Source: Chalciporus piperatus (Eukaryota; Basidiomycota; Agaricomycetes; Boletales; Boletaceae). Taken from it: a stretch of DNA of 27,033 bases. Positions 8,471-19,081 of the stretch are shown here, piece after piece (position 1 is the first letter of the stretch; every line of letters begins with the position of its first letter). Both the position numbers and the translations under genes were made by a program. Where the stretch lies: positions 1 through 27,033 of the forward strand of contig JBBPTG010000302.1 of assembly GCA_038093975.1 (NCBI GenBank), read 5' to 3'. A model generated the notes under the pieces. It was not told the DNA's origin. It saw only the letters and a list, made by a program, of their open reading frames with translations, and made no database searches.

Positions 8471-8506
8471 TCCAGTCATTTCAGACTTTTTACAGTCTTG
8501 CTGATG
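8471..8506 (-). repeat. orphan terminal inverted repeat of the foldback family
   Basis: These 36 bp match the right terminal repeat of the 17588-20715 foldback element: a CAGACTTTTT block followed by CAGTCTTGCTGATG, with a few substitutions. No matching left end was found in the preceding 4.6 kb, so this appears to be a truncated relic. The homology stops at GATG, which helps place the element boundary. Confidence 0.7.
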
Positions 8507-8891
8507 GGCATTCAGATCCGACCCGCTAAGATACCGGTACCATCAACATTGTGCCACGCATTTGCCAGCTCAGCGCCTGAGTCTCAGTGAAAAAGACTGC
8601 TATTGAAGCGGATGACAGCGTATGTAAACACAGGACATTCGTGAACATACACTCACATCGAAAATGAGTGTCTCCATAGATGTTTCTCATATAAAGACAT
8701 ATGTATCCAAACCCATGTTTATGTCCATCAGGAAAAACCTCCCAGCACAATTGTCTGAAATTGTATGCAATTTACCACATTCTAGATTTTACCTTACTGT
8801 CTCGAGGATTTGTAAACAATAGCATTAAATTTAGGCTCAATACTACTAGCAGACAGTACTATCAAGTGCTCACGACGGATGGTGTCATAGG
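8507..8891. other. no gene seen; 3' flank of Plavaka fragment
   Basis: Unique-looking, moderately AT-rich sequence. Short open frames lack any family resemblance. It may hold the 3' untranslated region of the Plavaka fragment that ends at 8892. Confidence 0.4.
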
Positions 8892-9788
8892 CTAGACAAT
8901 AGTTAAATATGCATGATGATCTGAGAAAGGATTGACGAAGAAGCTTTTACACTCTTCAAGTACATTACTACTTGACCAATGCATGGGGGCCACTTTACCA
9001 ATCCGAGGGATTAGGTGAACACTGCGACGGATGTCGGTGACAGAGATGATGCTGTATAGGTGTTCCCCATTGCGTACCACACAGCTGACCTTGTAGAGGC
9101 CATGGTTGGCTTCGGGCACAGTAAATGGGGTAAACCACTCGACATAAGCCAGGTGGCTTGGGGCTTGAACTCCCCACTCGAACGTGGCACTCTGTGCCTT
9201 CTCGGGCAACGTAAAAACTGCGCGTACTTGCGCAACTTGATATCCTGGGTATGTTAATCCGTTAGAGGAGGCCTGGTAGACAGCAATCAATCAAGACGAC
9301 TCACCGTGGACTCCAACATTTCCCCCGTTGCCCATGTTGACCAATACAGTGTCGAACCGTCCCGGTATTACCCTCCCACGTTTATCTGTCCGCTCCGGGT
9401 GACAGTGGACTATGCCGAATGATTCATGTCCGAGTCTGTTGACACCGTGGAATTTGATCTTGTGAAAAGCGGGTACTGAGAAGAAAGGTAGGATAATGTT
9501 GCGGGCGGCACGTTCAAGCTGAAACGGTGTTGCGAGTTCGGGGTGCTGCAATTGTGCTACAAACCAGCAGAGTGCATCCGTGAAAAAGGTTGCTTGATAG
9601 TTGCGCGAGAGGGCATTGAATGAGACCACTTTCGCTGAAGGATGCTTGGTCATGACATTTGAACGGACAAAGGTCAAGTCGGGCGGAATGCGCTCGTGTT
9701 CAGCTGCATCCCCCTGCTGCTGCCAAACAACAAACATGTCGTGCTGGCATAGCACCTTCTCGCGACGCTCCAGCCAACTAGTCATTTG
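8892..9788 (-). pseudogene. Plavaka-type transposase, C-terminal fragment
   Basis: The minus strand encodes the carboxy-terminal third of a Plavaka transposase (CACTA-like DDE family of basidiomycetes). It starts abruptly at the QMTSWLERREK segment, which aligns with QMTRWLERQEK of the nearly complete copy at 11010-14098. A 60-nt intron (9245-9304; GTGAGT donor, CTAAC branch-like box, CCCAG acceptor) falls at the position equivalent to the last intron of that copy, after RFDTV...G, and splicing keeps the frame into the YQVAQVRAVF segment. The two copies are divergent in the tail, so they are different family members, not a recent duplication. Everything upstream of the QM codons was lost or displaced by the hAT-like insertion at 9789. 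Confidence 0.85.
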
Positions 9789-10520
9789 TAGTGATTGAAA
9801 GTCTGGTCTGGTCTGGTCTTTTGCCTCATTTGGGAAGGACCGGACCGTAACTGGTCTTTTCTAATCAGGAAATCAGACAAAACCGAACCAAAGTGATCAA
9901 GACTGGTCCTAAATGGTCCTTTCTCGGTTGCAACCGGTCTAGGACCGGTTACAACCGATATTTTGCTTAGCGTAGGAGAAATCAAAAATAGTATTGGGTC
10001 CTGGCTACAAATCGGTCCCTGGGTCAAACAAAACGGTTCACATGCCATAGAGATATAACCATTTTAAAACAGCATATTTTTTGTAGTGATACATGTGATA
10101 TTATCAAATTACGTGTGACGGCAAGACCAATCATAGACTCAATTCTCAATACATACTAATAAAATATACATCAATATGTGACTCAATAAGTGTATATACA
10201 TGATAGAATGAATTGTATGACATGTCAATTAATATTATCATCAGCTAACCTCAATATCTCCCAATAAAGTCGGAAAAACTTGGGAAAAATCAGAAAAAAT
10301 CAGGGAAAATCAGAAAAAATTGGGTGATATATAAGGAGTGGCTGTGCATCGGTTGCAACCGGTTTTTTTTTTAGAATTTTCGGTCCTGTCAAAATGCAGG
10401 ACCAAGACCAAGACCGTCAAAGACCAGTTGCAACCAGTTGCAATTAACAGTTGCCGACGGTCTAAGTTGGGTTGGGTTGTTGGTCTTTTGACAGTCCTAG
10501 GACTGGACCTGACAACACTA
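9789..10520. mobile_element. non-autonomous hAT-like DNA element (about 730 bp)
   Basis: The left end begins TAGTGATTGAAAGTCTGGTC and the right end, read in reverse, begins TAGTGTTGTCAGGTCCAGTC, an imperfect terminal inverted repeat of the TAGTG type common in hAT elements. Subterminal repeats such as GGTTGCAACCGG occur near both ends. The left boundary falls exactly where Plavaka homology stops. There is no transposase frame. I could not find an 8-bp target duplication (left GTCATTTG, right GATGTGAT), so the right boundary is tentative. Confidence 0.55.
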
Positions 10521-10524
10521 GATG

Positions 10525-10850
10525 TGATCACCAATTAGGCCATGCTCTACTGGCTGGCTAATGATTGGCCACTGGTGTATGATCACCTAGGTTAGGGATC
10601 GGCTGGTAATAGAATGTACACGTAGAGTATGGATCAGCCAATGTACCATTGTGCCCTGGCAGTGGGAATGGCCAACACAAAGGTTCCATGAGGTAGGACT
10701 TGGCCGACTGGTGCTAATCACCCAGTCCTGCCTGCATCAGGGTTCGGCCCATAGAGAATAGAGATAGGCCGATGTGTAAACCCTCCATGTGTAGGGAGTG
10801 GCCGATGCAGGAAATGTTTAGGGGTGTGCATTGGCCACTGCATCAGAAAA
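10525..10850 (+). repeat. dispersed repeat D, copy 1
   Basis: About 245 bp from CCAATTAGGCC to GTTCGGCCCATAGAGAATAG closely match 23191-23440 with few substitutions and no gaps noticed. After it come only a few degenerate GGCCGATG units here, whereas copy 2 continues into 23 tandem 33-bp units. Class unknown; no terminal repeats or target duplication identified. Confidence 0.85.
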
Positions 10851-11009
10851 AACCCCCTATGCCATAATGGGCCATTTGTGCTGCTATGGTGCACAAGGGG
10901 GCTTTTTGTGCTATAAGGGGGCCATTTGTGCTATAGGGTATACTTTGGCACCTTATGTGCCATTTGATATCCCCAAATATTACATATGATATAGTATTGA
11001 TAAAAATAT
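10851..11009 (+). repeat. short GGGCCATTTGTGCTATA direct repeats and spacer
   Basis: GGGCCATTTGTGCT-like words recur at roughly 30-50 bp intervals (about 10868-10940), with intervening CACAAGGGGG sequence, followed by AT-rich spacer up to the Plavaka stop codon. It may be the transition between repeat D and the Plavaka 3' flank. Confidence 0.5.
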
Positions 11010-14000
11010 CTAGTACAACGTCTGATAAGAGTACTTGCTAGACCAATTGTTGAGTAAAAATGAAGAACAATTGTCTAGTACAATGTTGGACTTCCATTCT
11101 GATGGCCACTGGGATGAACCAGAAGCTAAAGATATTAGTTGACAGGTTTGTCGTATAGTTTTAACAGAAACTATGTCTCCCTGAACAACAGGTGGCAAGT
11201 GAGAGGATGGATGCAAAGGAGCAGGTTTGGAAACAGTGTACATATTATGGAACTTGCCTGGGGAACTGGAGAGGCGGTACCATTCTATGTACGCCAATGG
11301 TTCCTTGGGCCAATTCGCAGGTGCTGGAGTCAACAGAGAAAGGGTCGCGGGTAATTTGAAAATCACCCTCAGGCGCCCTATTCTCATTCCTGTGGCCCAG
11401 AGTCAGTGATGGAGATGATTGGTTTAAAACAATGAACCCTTACCTTGTAAGCCTGCGGTCTCTGCATCTCCCCAGTAGGCCACTGCTACCGTGTCAAACC
11501 TGCCTGGCTTGGCCTTGATAGAGTCCACCCCCTCCTCACCATCGACGTCGTTGCCCAGGACATCCAAGGCAAACTTGCAGGAATGCCAGACATCAAGCTT
11601 GTCAAAGGGAAGGTGGGCATACGGGACAGCAGCTTGAGCAAGAGTTTCGCCTGCAGGGAGCAGGGAGTTGAGGTAGTTGCGAAGGTGGTGGGCAAAAGAG
11701 GGCGCATTGTGGTTTTTTTGAATGCTGGCGATGGTCTGATGGGGGACAGCAGGTTGTTGGGCGATGGCTAGTCCAGTGAGGGTGGATGTTGGGTTGGGTG
11801 GTTCTTGCTCCTCTTCTTCAGCATCGTCCTTCGTCCTGCTATTGATGTAGGTCTGAAATAAAGCTATCTTCTCTTGCCTCTCCAGCCAACGGGTCATCTG
11901 CGGAACTTCATTCCTGAAGTTTGATGCCCGCCAGCCCTCCTTGGCCATGTCGATGTGGAAGCGTTCGAAGGCCTCGGTATTGTAGTTGTCTGTAGTGCCA
12001 AAGTTACGGATGGATTCAACGTAGTGCACCAGAGAATGAACCTTGGGGATGTTGAGGTGGTCGCGGATGCCGAGGCCATCAGGGGGTGAGAGCAGGATAG
12101 ATTTGTTCTCGTGGAACAAATTCAGCGAGTCCTCCATCCATTGGAGGGAGTCGTCATCGTGGGTGGGATACTGAGCAAGATAGATGAAGTCGAGTAGAGC
12201 GCGATAGCAGGTGATGACCTGCGAGGGGACTTTACCCACTAGGAGACCAAGCAGGATACGTGCCATGTCCTTGCGCTCCTTGCCAGCTATCTGAGACAGT
12301 TTTGACCATCCCGAGGAGAAATGCCTGACACCAAAGCAGGGGGGGAGGGTGCGGATGCGCTGGTCCAGTTCGTGCACGTCCATCAAGTTGGTGCACCAGA
12401 GGGTAAGGTACTTGACGATCCCGTGGTAGAGCTGGTGGAGGATGTCTGGGGTCATGGATAGGTGGATGTCGCAGAAGGGAAAACCATCCCAGAAGGGGCG
12501 CATGACCCCTCCTGAGATAAGCTCTTCCCTGCAAAGTTCCAGGTGGTGGGTGGAGGAGATGGCGTTGGCTCTGGCTTCCCTCATGGCTTTAAGCGTGTCC
12601 TTTTGTCTTCTACGTCCTCTGGGTAGTCGATCTTCCAACTCGCTCTCCCTGACCTTGCATCTGGGACAGGTGCCGTACTTGCAGCAAGTCACCAGACACT
12701 GCTCGGGGTAGTCTGCCACATAAGCAGCTAGGATGGGGTGAACCCGACGTACCCGGCCATCTCCTCCTGTCATCTCCACACCCTCCACACCAGCCTTGAT
12801 GAGCGGCTCCAGGATAATCCGCATTGAGTCGTGGAATAGCTGCTGGATGCGGGCGGATTGTTGCTTTTTGGTAAGGTTTTCGCCAACATCCTTGCTGACC
12901 GACAGATACCCAATCAGAATGCAGGCGTTCTGACTGGGCTTACGACGTATGGCCCGAGGGATGTTGCCGAGGGTCAGGTAGACTGGATAGGCGGACTTTC
13001 CTCCTGAGAACTGAGTGAGCTGGGTCTTGTCGGTTGCAATAATCACTGGGGCCACACACGACCCTTCAGGCAACCTATTCTGTATAAACTTGAGTGCCTT
13101 TCAGTGAATGAGAATGGATTTGAGTTACCTGGACTGCCGCCCACCATTCTCCGGTCCACATCTCATGGTAAATTCGCTTATTCCTGCTGGCGTTTGTGAA
13201 AATACGTTTGGGCCGGTAGACGATGTCTTTCGCGTGCGCAGGGTTCCCTAGTAAAGCTTCAATGGCTTCGATGACGCCCCGGTAGTGGATTGTGTGCTTA
13301 GAATCAGGGTCTGAACGATACCAAAGGTCGCGTGTGGTCCATTTGGCTCTGGGAGGGATGGAGTCTACTTTTTGATGGAGTGAACGGGTATTGTGATAGG
13401 AGAGGCCCAAGCTCTCCACTACCTACGGGAGATGTCACAAATCAGAGAAAAGAAGTCAAGGTTAGCAACTCACCGTCGGAATGGCAAGGAGTCGATCCAA
13501 GGACTTATGTCCTATGCCTTCCTGGATCACCCATCGAGCTACTCTCCAATCCAGCTCAGACGCAAAGGGGGCAAACTTGGCAATCTCCTGGTCCTGGTTC
13601 TCGTCGTTCATGACCACATCCCCTTCGATATAGCTGGCACCATTTCTGATGCAAAGTTCGGTCCATGCGAATGACTTGACCAGCATTTGGAAATGGGTCT
13701 TCTTCTACCCGCTCATCGTATTCATTCTCCTGTACCGGAGAAATGGGAGTCGAGGGGCCAGGCTCACCAGCGAAGGCCTCTGGCTCCAAGGGCACTAGGT
13801 CGTATAGGCGCTCTTGAAACTCCTGAGCCAAGTCAACGGGGGCCACCTCTGGCAATTCTGAGTCTTGAGGGTTCCTTTGGGACAGCATCTCTGGAGCTTC
13901 TCTTTCGGCGGTCTCCAATTCTAGGTCCTGCAGAGTACCTGCTGAGGTAAGTTCTCTCCGTTTCCCCTTGTTGTACTCCCAACAGCCCCGCGCCGAGCTC

Positions 14001-14098
14001 ATGTGGGCCAGCAAACCCTGAGCAGTCTTTAACCTTTTAAGACAGACGGGGCACGCTAGAGGGTCGTCGACGTTAAGGCTCTGAAGGATGGCTTGCAT
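11010..14098 (-). CDS. Plavaka-type transposase, nearly complete, four exons, one apparent frameshift
   Basis: Inferred to catalyse cut-and-paste transposition of its own element in the nucleus (Plavaka, CACTA-like). Exons on the minus strand: 14098-13474, 13422-13129, 13079-11444, 11389-11010, separated by introns of 51, 49 and 54 nt with GTGAGT, GTAACT and GTAAGG donors; each splice keeps the frame. The N-terminus has a zinc-finger-like CPVC...H...C segment (residues about 16-39). The exon 3 core begins LPEGSCVAPVI and contains the family hallmark IIATDKTQL, then KSAYPVYLTLGNIP and RRKPSQ, a CRYGTCPRCK-like Cys cluster (here CCKYGTCPRCK), DILHQLYHG, and RFHIDMAKEGWRASN. About 978 residues, the usual size. 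Within exon 1, near 13600-13690, the frame changes between RMDRTLHQKW and the ASELDWRVARW segment with no convincing intron: a one-base indel or assembly error. Terminal repeats of the element were not identified. Confidence 0.85.
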
Positions 14099-14412
14099 CT
14101 TGGCTGCAATGGGAAAGTGCTCGGTGCGAAGGGCTCAAACAATTGGTAGATTGCACAGTGCAAGGGTACTAGTAGATAGGCTGTGTAAATCCAGGTAGCA
14201 GAAACAAGTCCGGCTGAGGGGCAGAGAGAAAAACAGCGACCAAACAGAACCAAAGCAAGACCAGCGAAGCAGGACAAGTTAGGGCGCAAGGAACGACAAA
14301 AGCATAAGTACAGAGCGGCGATAACGAACAAAGGCTGAAAGAAAAGCATAGGTGAAAGAAAAGACTTGTATCATCAAGACCGATGTCGCTTCCTGGCATG
14401 GTATCCTTGCAC
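14099..14412. other. spacer between Plavaka start and kinase 3' end
   Basis: Contains the upstream region of the minus-strand Plavaka gene and the sequence downstream of the kinase stop. I saw no clear terminal inverted repeat, TATA box or gene. Confidence 0.45.
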
Positions 14413-14962
14413 CTACGGCTTCTTAATTACTCTGTGAGGCAGATCGCTAATGGGGAGATTGGACGCGCTCGCCTTGGTAGAGCGTCCGGGTCGATATTCC
14501 TCATCCTCATCCTCATCCTCAACCACCTCGGGAGAATCCGCACCTCTCTGCTGTCCCTTTGCGTGCAGCGCGTCTTCTTCTGTCGCAAGGGATTCTTTCT
14601 CCGAGCCTCGAACTTCAGAATGTGGGCGTTTGCTGGCAGGGCCGGAAGCCGATGTAGCGCCAACGAGTTTTCTCTTGCTGGAGGACATTCTAGTCTGCGT
14701 CGGCTGATTAGTAGCCTTATGTTGAGTAACCGACAAGAGCTTGAGCGACGGGGAAAATGTGCAGGCCGTTTGTTGTTGTTCCAAGAGAAGCGGAGTTGAC
14801 AGTAGACCCTCCCCATCCTTCGCCTGTTGGTGAAAGTGCTGTTTAGCCTCCAGGAACTCTTTTTCTGTCACGTGATCATCGGTCCAATGGTCCTGAATGC
14901 CATCCCGCATTTCTTTTAAGATGTCGATGAAGATTTGGTGAGTTATGGTCCTTGGAGGAACG
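14413..14962 (-). pseudogene. FunK1-type kinase pseudogene, C-terminal part
   Basis: The minus-strand frame resumes after the solo LTR with PPRTITHQIFIDILKE and runs to a TAG at 14413-14415. Removing the LTR and one copy of the GAACG duplication joins ...NPLIHV to PPRTI... in frame, showing this was one exon. The tail is basic then acidic: a KRKLVGA and KRP segment (possible nuclear localisation signal) and an EDEDEDEE run. Such variable charged tails are common behind FunK1 kinase domains. Confidence 0.85.
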
Positions 14963-15555
14963 TGTTACGAACGCTCAGTTCCTTATCCTAGTCTTTCCTA
15001 CACTTACTACGTTTCTCTTTCACTTTTGCACTTAGTCGCTTTCTCTCCCTTTTCTGTTATCTTATCTTATCAAGATCACATCACGTGACCTGCTGACATC
15101 AGCTAGGTCTAGCCTTTCGCTTACGTAACGTGGCTGTGCGTGGCTGTGCATCTTCCCCACTGTCCATGACTCATACCGAGTCACCATGACTCAGACTCTT
15201 AATGACTCATTATGACTCACCGTGACTCATACTGACTCACGCTGATTCATCTCGCTTCCTAGTCATATACACTATTGGCTGTTACTCGCCATGACTCATA
15301 TCTAGTCATACTTAGTCATATAGTTAAGGTTTAGCCACAACATGTACAAACACTGTCAATAGTGTATAAACCCAGGTTGACAAGCACTGGCACTCCAGTC
15401 TTGTTCTCCTGGAGTTTCCTCTTCTTGAACTTCATGGGCCAAGCGCTCCTGCTTGCCTAGTCTGATCCTCAGCTCTAGTTACTGAGTTGATGTGGTTCCA
15501 CTAGGGCATGTTGTCTGATGATAGCGCTAGCTCTTGATTGAGTTGAGTCGTTTCA
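14963..15555 (+). mobile_element. solo LTR, family C, copy 2 (TSD GAACG), inside the kinase gene
   Basis: Starts TGTTACGAAC, ends AGTCGTTTCA, flanked on both sides by GAACG (14958-14962 and 15556-15560). It is the intact, un-nested version of the LTR at 7358-8409 and has seven TGACTCA motifs. It lies antisense to the host kinase gene. A short insertion near 15077-15095 (including TCACGTGACC) is absent from copy 1. Confidence 0.95.
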
Positions 15556-17587
15556 GAACGTGTATTAAGGGGTTTTGAGGGTCGGGAACCCAGTGGAAGT
15601 GCTTCCTTAATTTTTCCATACCCTGGGCGAAGACTTGGCCAGCTGGGTTTAATCTCCAATATGGCGCCATGCATTCGTTGAGCAGGACGTCCCCGATGGT
15701 GGTTGACTTCTCATTGAAGACGGAAGCATGATCGACATGAGAATGAAGGCCCGGGGTCGCCCATGCTGTAACAGCTCGCTCCCTGGAGGCTGAGAATTGA
15801 GATGGGCCAGGCAAAGGTTTGCAGGAGGACCCCGGGGCACCAGAAGGGCCGCCAGCAGTGTCCTGCCATTTTCGATGATTGCCGAATGGTCTGATGGTGT
15901 TGACGCTGACGATCCACATCAACCAAAATATTGATTCTAAATCGTGGGCAGCAGAGTGGGGTATAAAACCCTGCTGTCCCTCAGGAGACAATAGCTCAGC
16001 TGCAATGAAGAAAAAGGTTCCCTATTGAAATGGAGTAGTTGAATCAACAGTGAATTCCTACAGTTCAATATAAGTGACTCACGGTGACAGTCCCGGGCAT
16101 CCGACGGTTAGTATTATCTTCAAAGTCCTCTGCCATCCCCCAATCGGCGAGGGCAGCAGGGCGCTTGGGGTATTGTTTGGGGTCGGCTGGGAATGGAACG
16201 ACAACATTCTCCTCAAGCTCTGGGTCGTCGACACATATGATGGCATTTGGTTCGCTGATATCAGCGTGGAAGATCCGCTTCAGAGTGCCATTGAAATGAC
16301 CTATGACAAACTGTGAGCAGCGATGTTTCAAATCAAACGTTCCAGACTCACCAACAACGAGGCACATTATGAAATTCACAAATTCTCATTGACAAGAAAA
16401 CCACATGATTGATACTCCACAAGTCTCCATCAAAACACGAACTTGGTCCCGGGGAATGTAACTCATGTCCTCAAGGGGCCTCTCCCCGCCGGAAAATTTC
16501 GTAGCGAGGTTTGCAGTGGCTTGGGGAATAAGTTGGCAGCAAACGACCTTGACGATGCCAGGGAGGTAGACAGAAGAATCCCAGACGGTTCCTCGAACGG
16601 GTCGTTGCTTGTTCAAGTCGAAGATGGAGTAAAGGTCTTCTTCGCCAAAAATGGCCCGTAGCCTGGTGGACTCCTCCAGCCATACTGGCTGGCGAGTTGT
16701 AAGAGCCCCGTGAATGTCAACATCGTTGGGGCCTCCAGTGGGCAACCACGTGTCTTTGAAGGTGTAGGGGATACCCTGCTGATCGCGGCATAGTGGTACT
16801 CTGGTTCCCCGTCCTCGGAGCGTGGGGCAGCGATAGTAGGACCTCCCTGAGAAGGTGTATTGGATGTCAAAAAAAGAGAGCTGGTATCAGCGTAAGTGAT
16901 CGAGGGTGTATCCTTGGTCGAAGCCAAGGTCTGGTTGATCGGAGCCAGCCACCATGGCAAGGACGACCTGGATCAAGCGGAGATTGTCCTGGTCAATGTT
17001 CAGAGGCTGGGAATAGAATGTGGCATCGTGGATGACGGCGACCACCACTAGCTGATGTCCTGCCAGCAAGGCGCCAAGAAAGTAATTCCGTGGAATCTGG
17101 CAGGCGGTGACAAATCCAGCTACTTGGTGCAACTGGGAGCAGGCTGCTTGGATGTTACGGTCATTGAAGGTTTCTTTGACCTCGATGTAGGTCATGACAG
17201 AGCCGAAGGCGAGGTTCTTTGTTTTGCTGAAGATTCTAGGAACGAGAATGATGTCGGGCTTGCGACTTTGTTCCATCAATTTGTCTTCGTGCACAAGCCA
17301 GGTGTAGTTGTTATAAGCGGATTTTGCAATTGCTGAGCCTAGTCTCGATGCTGCCAAAGAAGATATCTAGACGCGTGAATATTAGCTAAGGTAGGGGATA
17401 TCTGAGTTGGCGATACGTGCCCGCTCGAAGATCGTCGCCCAATTGCGTTCTGCCGTGGCACGCGGATTCTTGGACTCCAAAGAAGGGGTGTAAGGGGGAG
17501 GAGCTTCCCTATCCAGAGGGGCCGGCGGAGGTACGGAGACAGATGAGTAAAGATCACTTGCTGCACCTTCTTGCCACTTTCCCGCCG
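15556..17587 (-). pseudogene. FunK1 fungal-type protein kinase pseudogene, core domain
   Basis: The FunK1 family (PF17667) is a basidiomycete-expanded kinase-like family. Minus-strand exons: 17587-17417; 17350-16352; 16300-16083; 16021-15556 (continuing beyond the LTR). Introns of 66, 51 and 61 nt have GTATCG, GTGAGT and GTGAGT donors and CAG/TAG acceptors, and join in frame. Segments in order: SAIAKSAYNNYTW and YIEVKET (N-terminal FunK1 part), LGFDQGYTLD, RGTRVPLC (Gly-rich equivalent) with YTFKDTW (lysine), FHADIS (catalytic loop, HAD instead of HRD), LADWGMAEDF (DWG instead of DFG), GTFFFIAAELLSPEG (activation segment), and HDLESIFWLMWI (helix F). Two in-frame TGA codons (16887-16889 and 16386-16388) break the frame. 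With the LTR and the foldback insertion this is clearly inactive; the family assignment rests on motif pattern, not on a search. Confidence 0.85.
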
Positions 17588-17647
17588 CATCAGCAAGACT
17601 GCAAAAAGTCTGAAGTTACTGGAATGACTGGATCAGTTAAATCAGTA
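17588..17647 (+). repeat. left terminal inverted repeat of foldback element
   Basis: Matches the reverse complement of 20656-20715 at 58 of 60 positions by eye. It contains the small internal inverted repeat GACT-GCAAAA-AGTC. Confidence 0.9.
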
Positions 17648-18330
17648 GTCCAGTGGCCCAGTAACAAGTAATTTCAGTCGTTTCAGTAGTTTCAGTAACC
17701 TAGTCACCCAGTCATCAAGTAGTTTCAGTAGTCTTAGTAACCCAGTGGCCTAGTGGCCCAGTCATCCAGTCATTTCAGTAGTCTCAGTAGCCCAGTCATT
17801 CAGTCATTCAGTCATCCAGTAGTTCCAGTAACCCAGCATCCCAGTCATCAAGTCATCTAGTAGTTCCAGTAACCCAGCAGCCCAGTCATCCAATCATCCA
17901 GTCACTTCAGTAGTCTCAGTAGCTCAGTAGCCCAGTGTTCCAGTCATCCAGTTATCTCAGTAGCCTAGTAGCCCAGTTTCCCAGTCATGTAGTCATCTCA
18001 GCAGCCTAGTAGCCCAGTGCCCTAGTTATCCAGCAATCCAGTTGTCTCATTACTCCAGCCATCCAGTATTCCAGTATTCCAGTAATCTAGTCACTCAGTG
18101 GTCCAGTAATCCAGTCACTCCAGTCACAGTCACACAAGTCACACAAGTCACTCCAGTAATCCAGTCACCTCAGTAATCCAGTCACTCCAGTAATCCAGTC
18201 ACCCTGTGGTCCAGTAAACCAGTCACTTCAGTCACACCAGTCATACCAGTTATCCAGTTACCCAGCCCTCAGCTCACCCAATCACTCCAGTACTATTCAG
18301 TCATCTAATAGAGTCATTCTAATTAGTGAC
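17648..18330 (+). repeat. CCAGT satellite arm (left)
   Basis: Degenerate tandem words of 8-10 bp such as CCAGTCATCCAGTCACT and CAGTAATCCAGT fill this stretch. The same words appear in reverse complement at 20145-20655, making a very long imperfect inverted repeat. No gene. Confidence 0.9.
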
Positions 18331-18339
18331 ATTTTATAA

Positions 18340-19060
18340 TCATTCATAGGATGGATTATAGCTAAAGTCCACAAAAATGTGTACTAAAAGTGTAGTTAAC
18401 AATGTGGGAAAGGGTATTAGGATTGAGTGTAGTGAAGTGTACAAAAAAAGCGTAGTAAAAGTGTAGTTACAAGTGTGGGAAAGTATAGCTAGATTGAGTG
18501 AGCAAAATGTACAAAAAAAGTGTAGTAAAAGTGTAGTAAAAGTGTGGGAAAGTGTAGCTAGATTGAGTGTAGCTAAAGTGTACAAAAAAGCGTAGTAAAA
18601 GTGTAGTCAAGAGTGTGGGAAAGTATAGCTAGATTGAGTGTAGCAAAAGTGTACAAAAAAGCGTACTAAAAGTGTAGTGAAATGTGTGGGAAAGTGTGTA
18701 GTGATAGAGTGTAGCTAAAGTGGACAAAAAAGCGTACTAAAAGTGTAGTTACAAGTGTAGTGATTGAGTGTAGCAAAGTGTAACAAAAAAGCGTAGTAAA
18801 ACTTGAATCAAATGTGTAGGAAAGTGTAGCTAGATTGAGTGTAGCAAAAGTGTACAAAAAAGCGTAGTAAATGTGTAATTACAAGTGTGGGAAAGTGTAT
18901 TAGGTTAGAGTGTAGCAAAAGTGTACAAAAAGCGCAGTAAGTGTGTAGTTAAAAGTGTAGCAAAGTATGTGGAGATCAAACCTATTGAAAGTGTACAAAA
19001 AAGCATACACAAGTGTACAAAAAATATGGTAGCTATCTAGTGTAGGAGATCCTAATAAAG
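18340..19060 (+). repeat. about 70-bp tandem satellite (GTGTACAAAAAAGCGTAG)
   Basis: The landmark ACAAAAAAGCG recurs about every 70 bp (near 18440, 18511, 18581, 18651, 18722, 18781, 18851, 18921, 18990), between GTGTAGTAAAAGTGTAG and GTGGGAAAGTGTAGCTAGATT blocks. Around ten degenerate copies. Non-coding. Confidence 0.85.
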
Positions 19061-19081
19061 TGTAGCTACATTTCCCTAATG

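Noticed and set aside
11444..13079. Retrovirus-like or viral origin for the large minus-strand frame
   Set aside because: Motifs (IIATDKTQL, GNIP, RRKPSQ, DILHQLYHG) fit Plavaka transposases and no RT, protease or capsid motif is present.
16386..16889. RIP-type mutation as the cause of the two kinase stops
   Set aside because: Two TGA codons are consistent with C-to-T change but too few, and I could not compute dinucleotide bias or compare with an intact copy.
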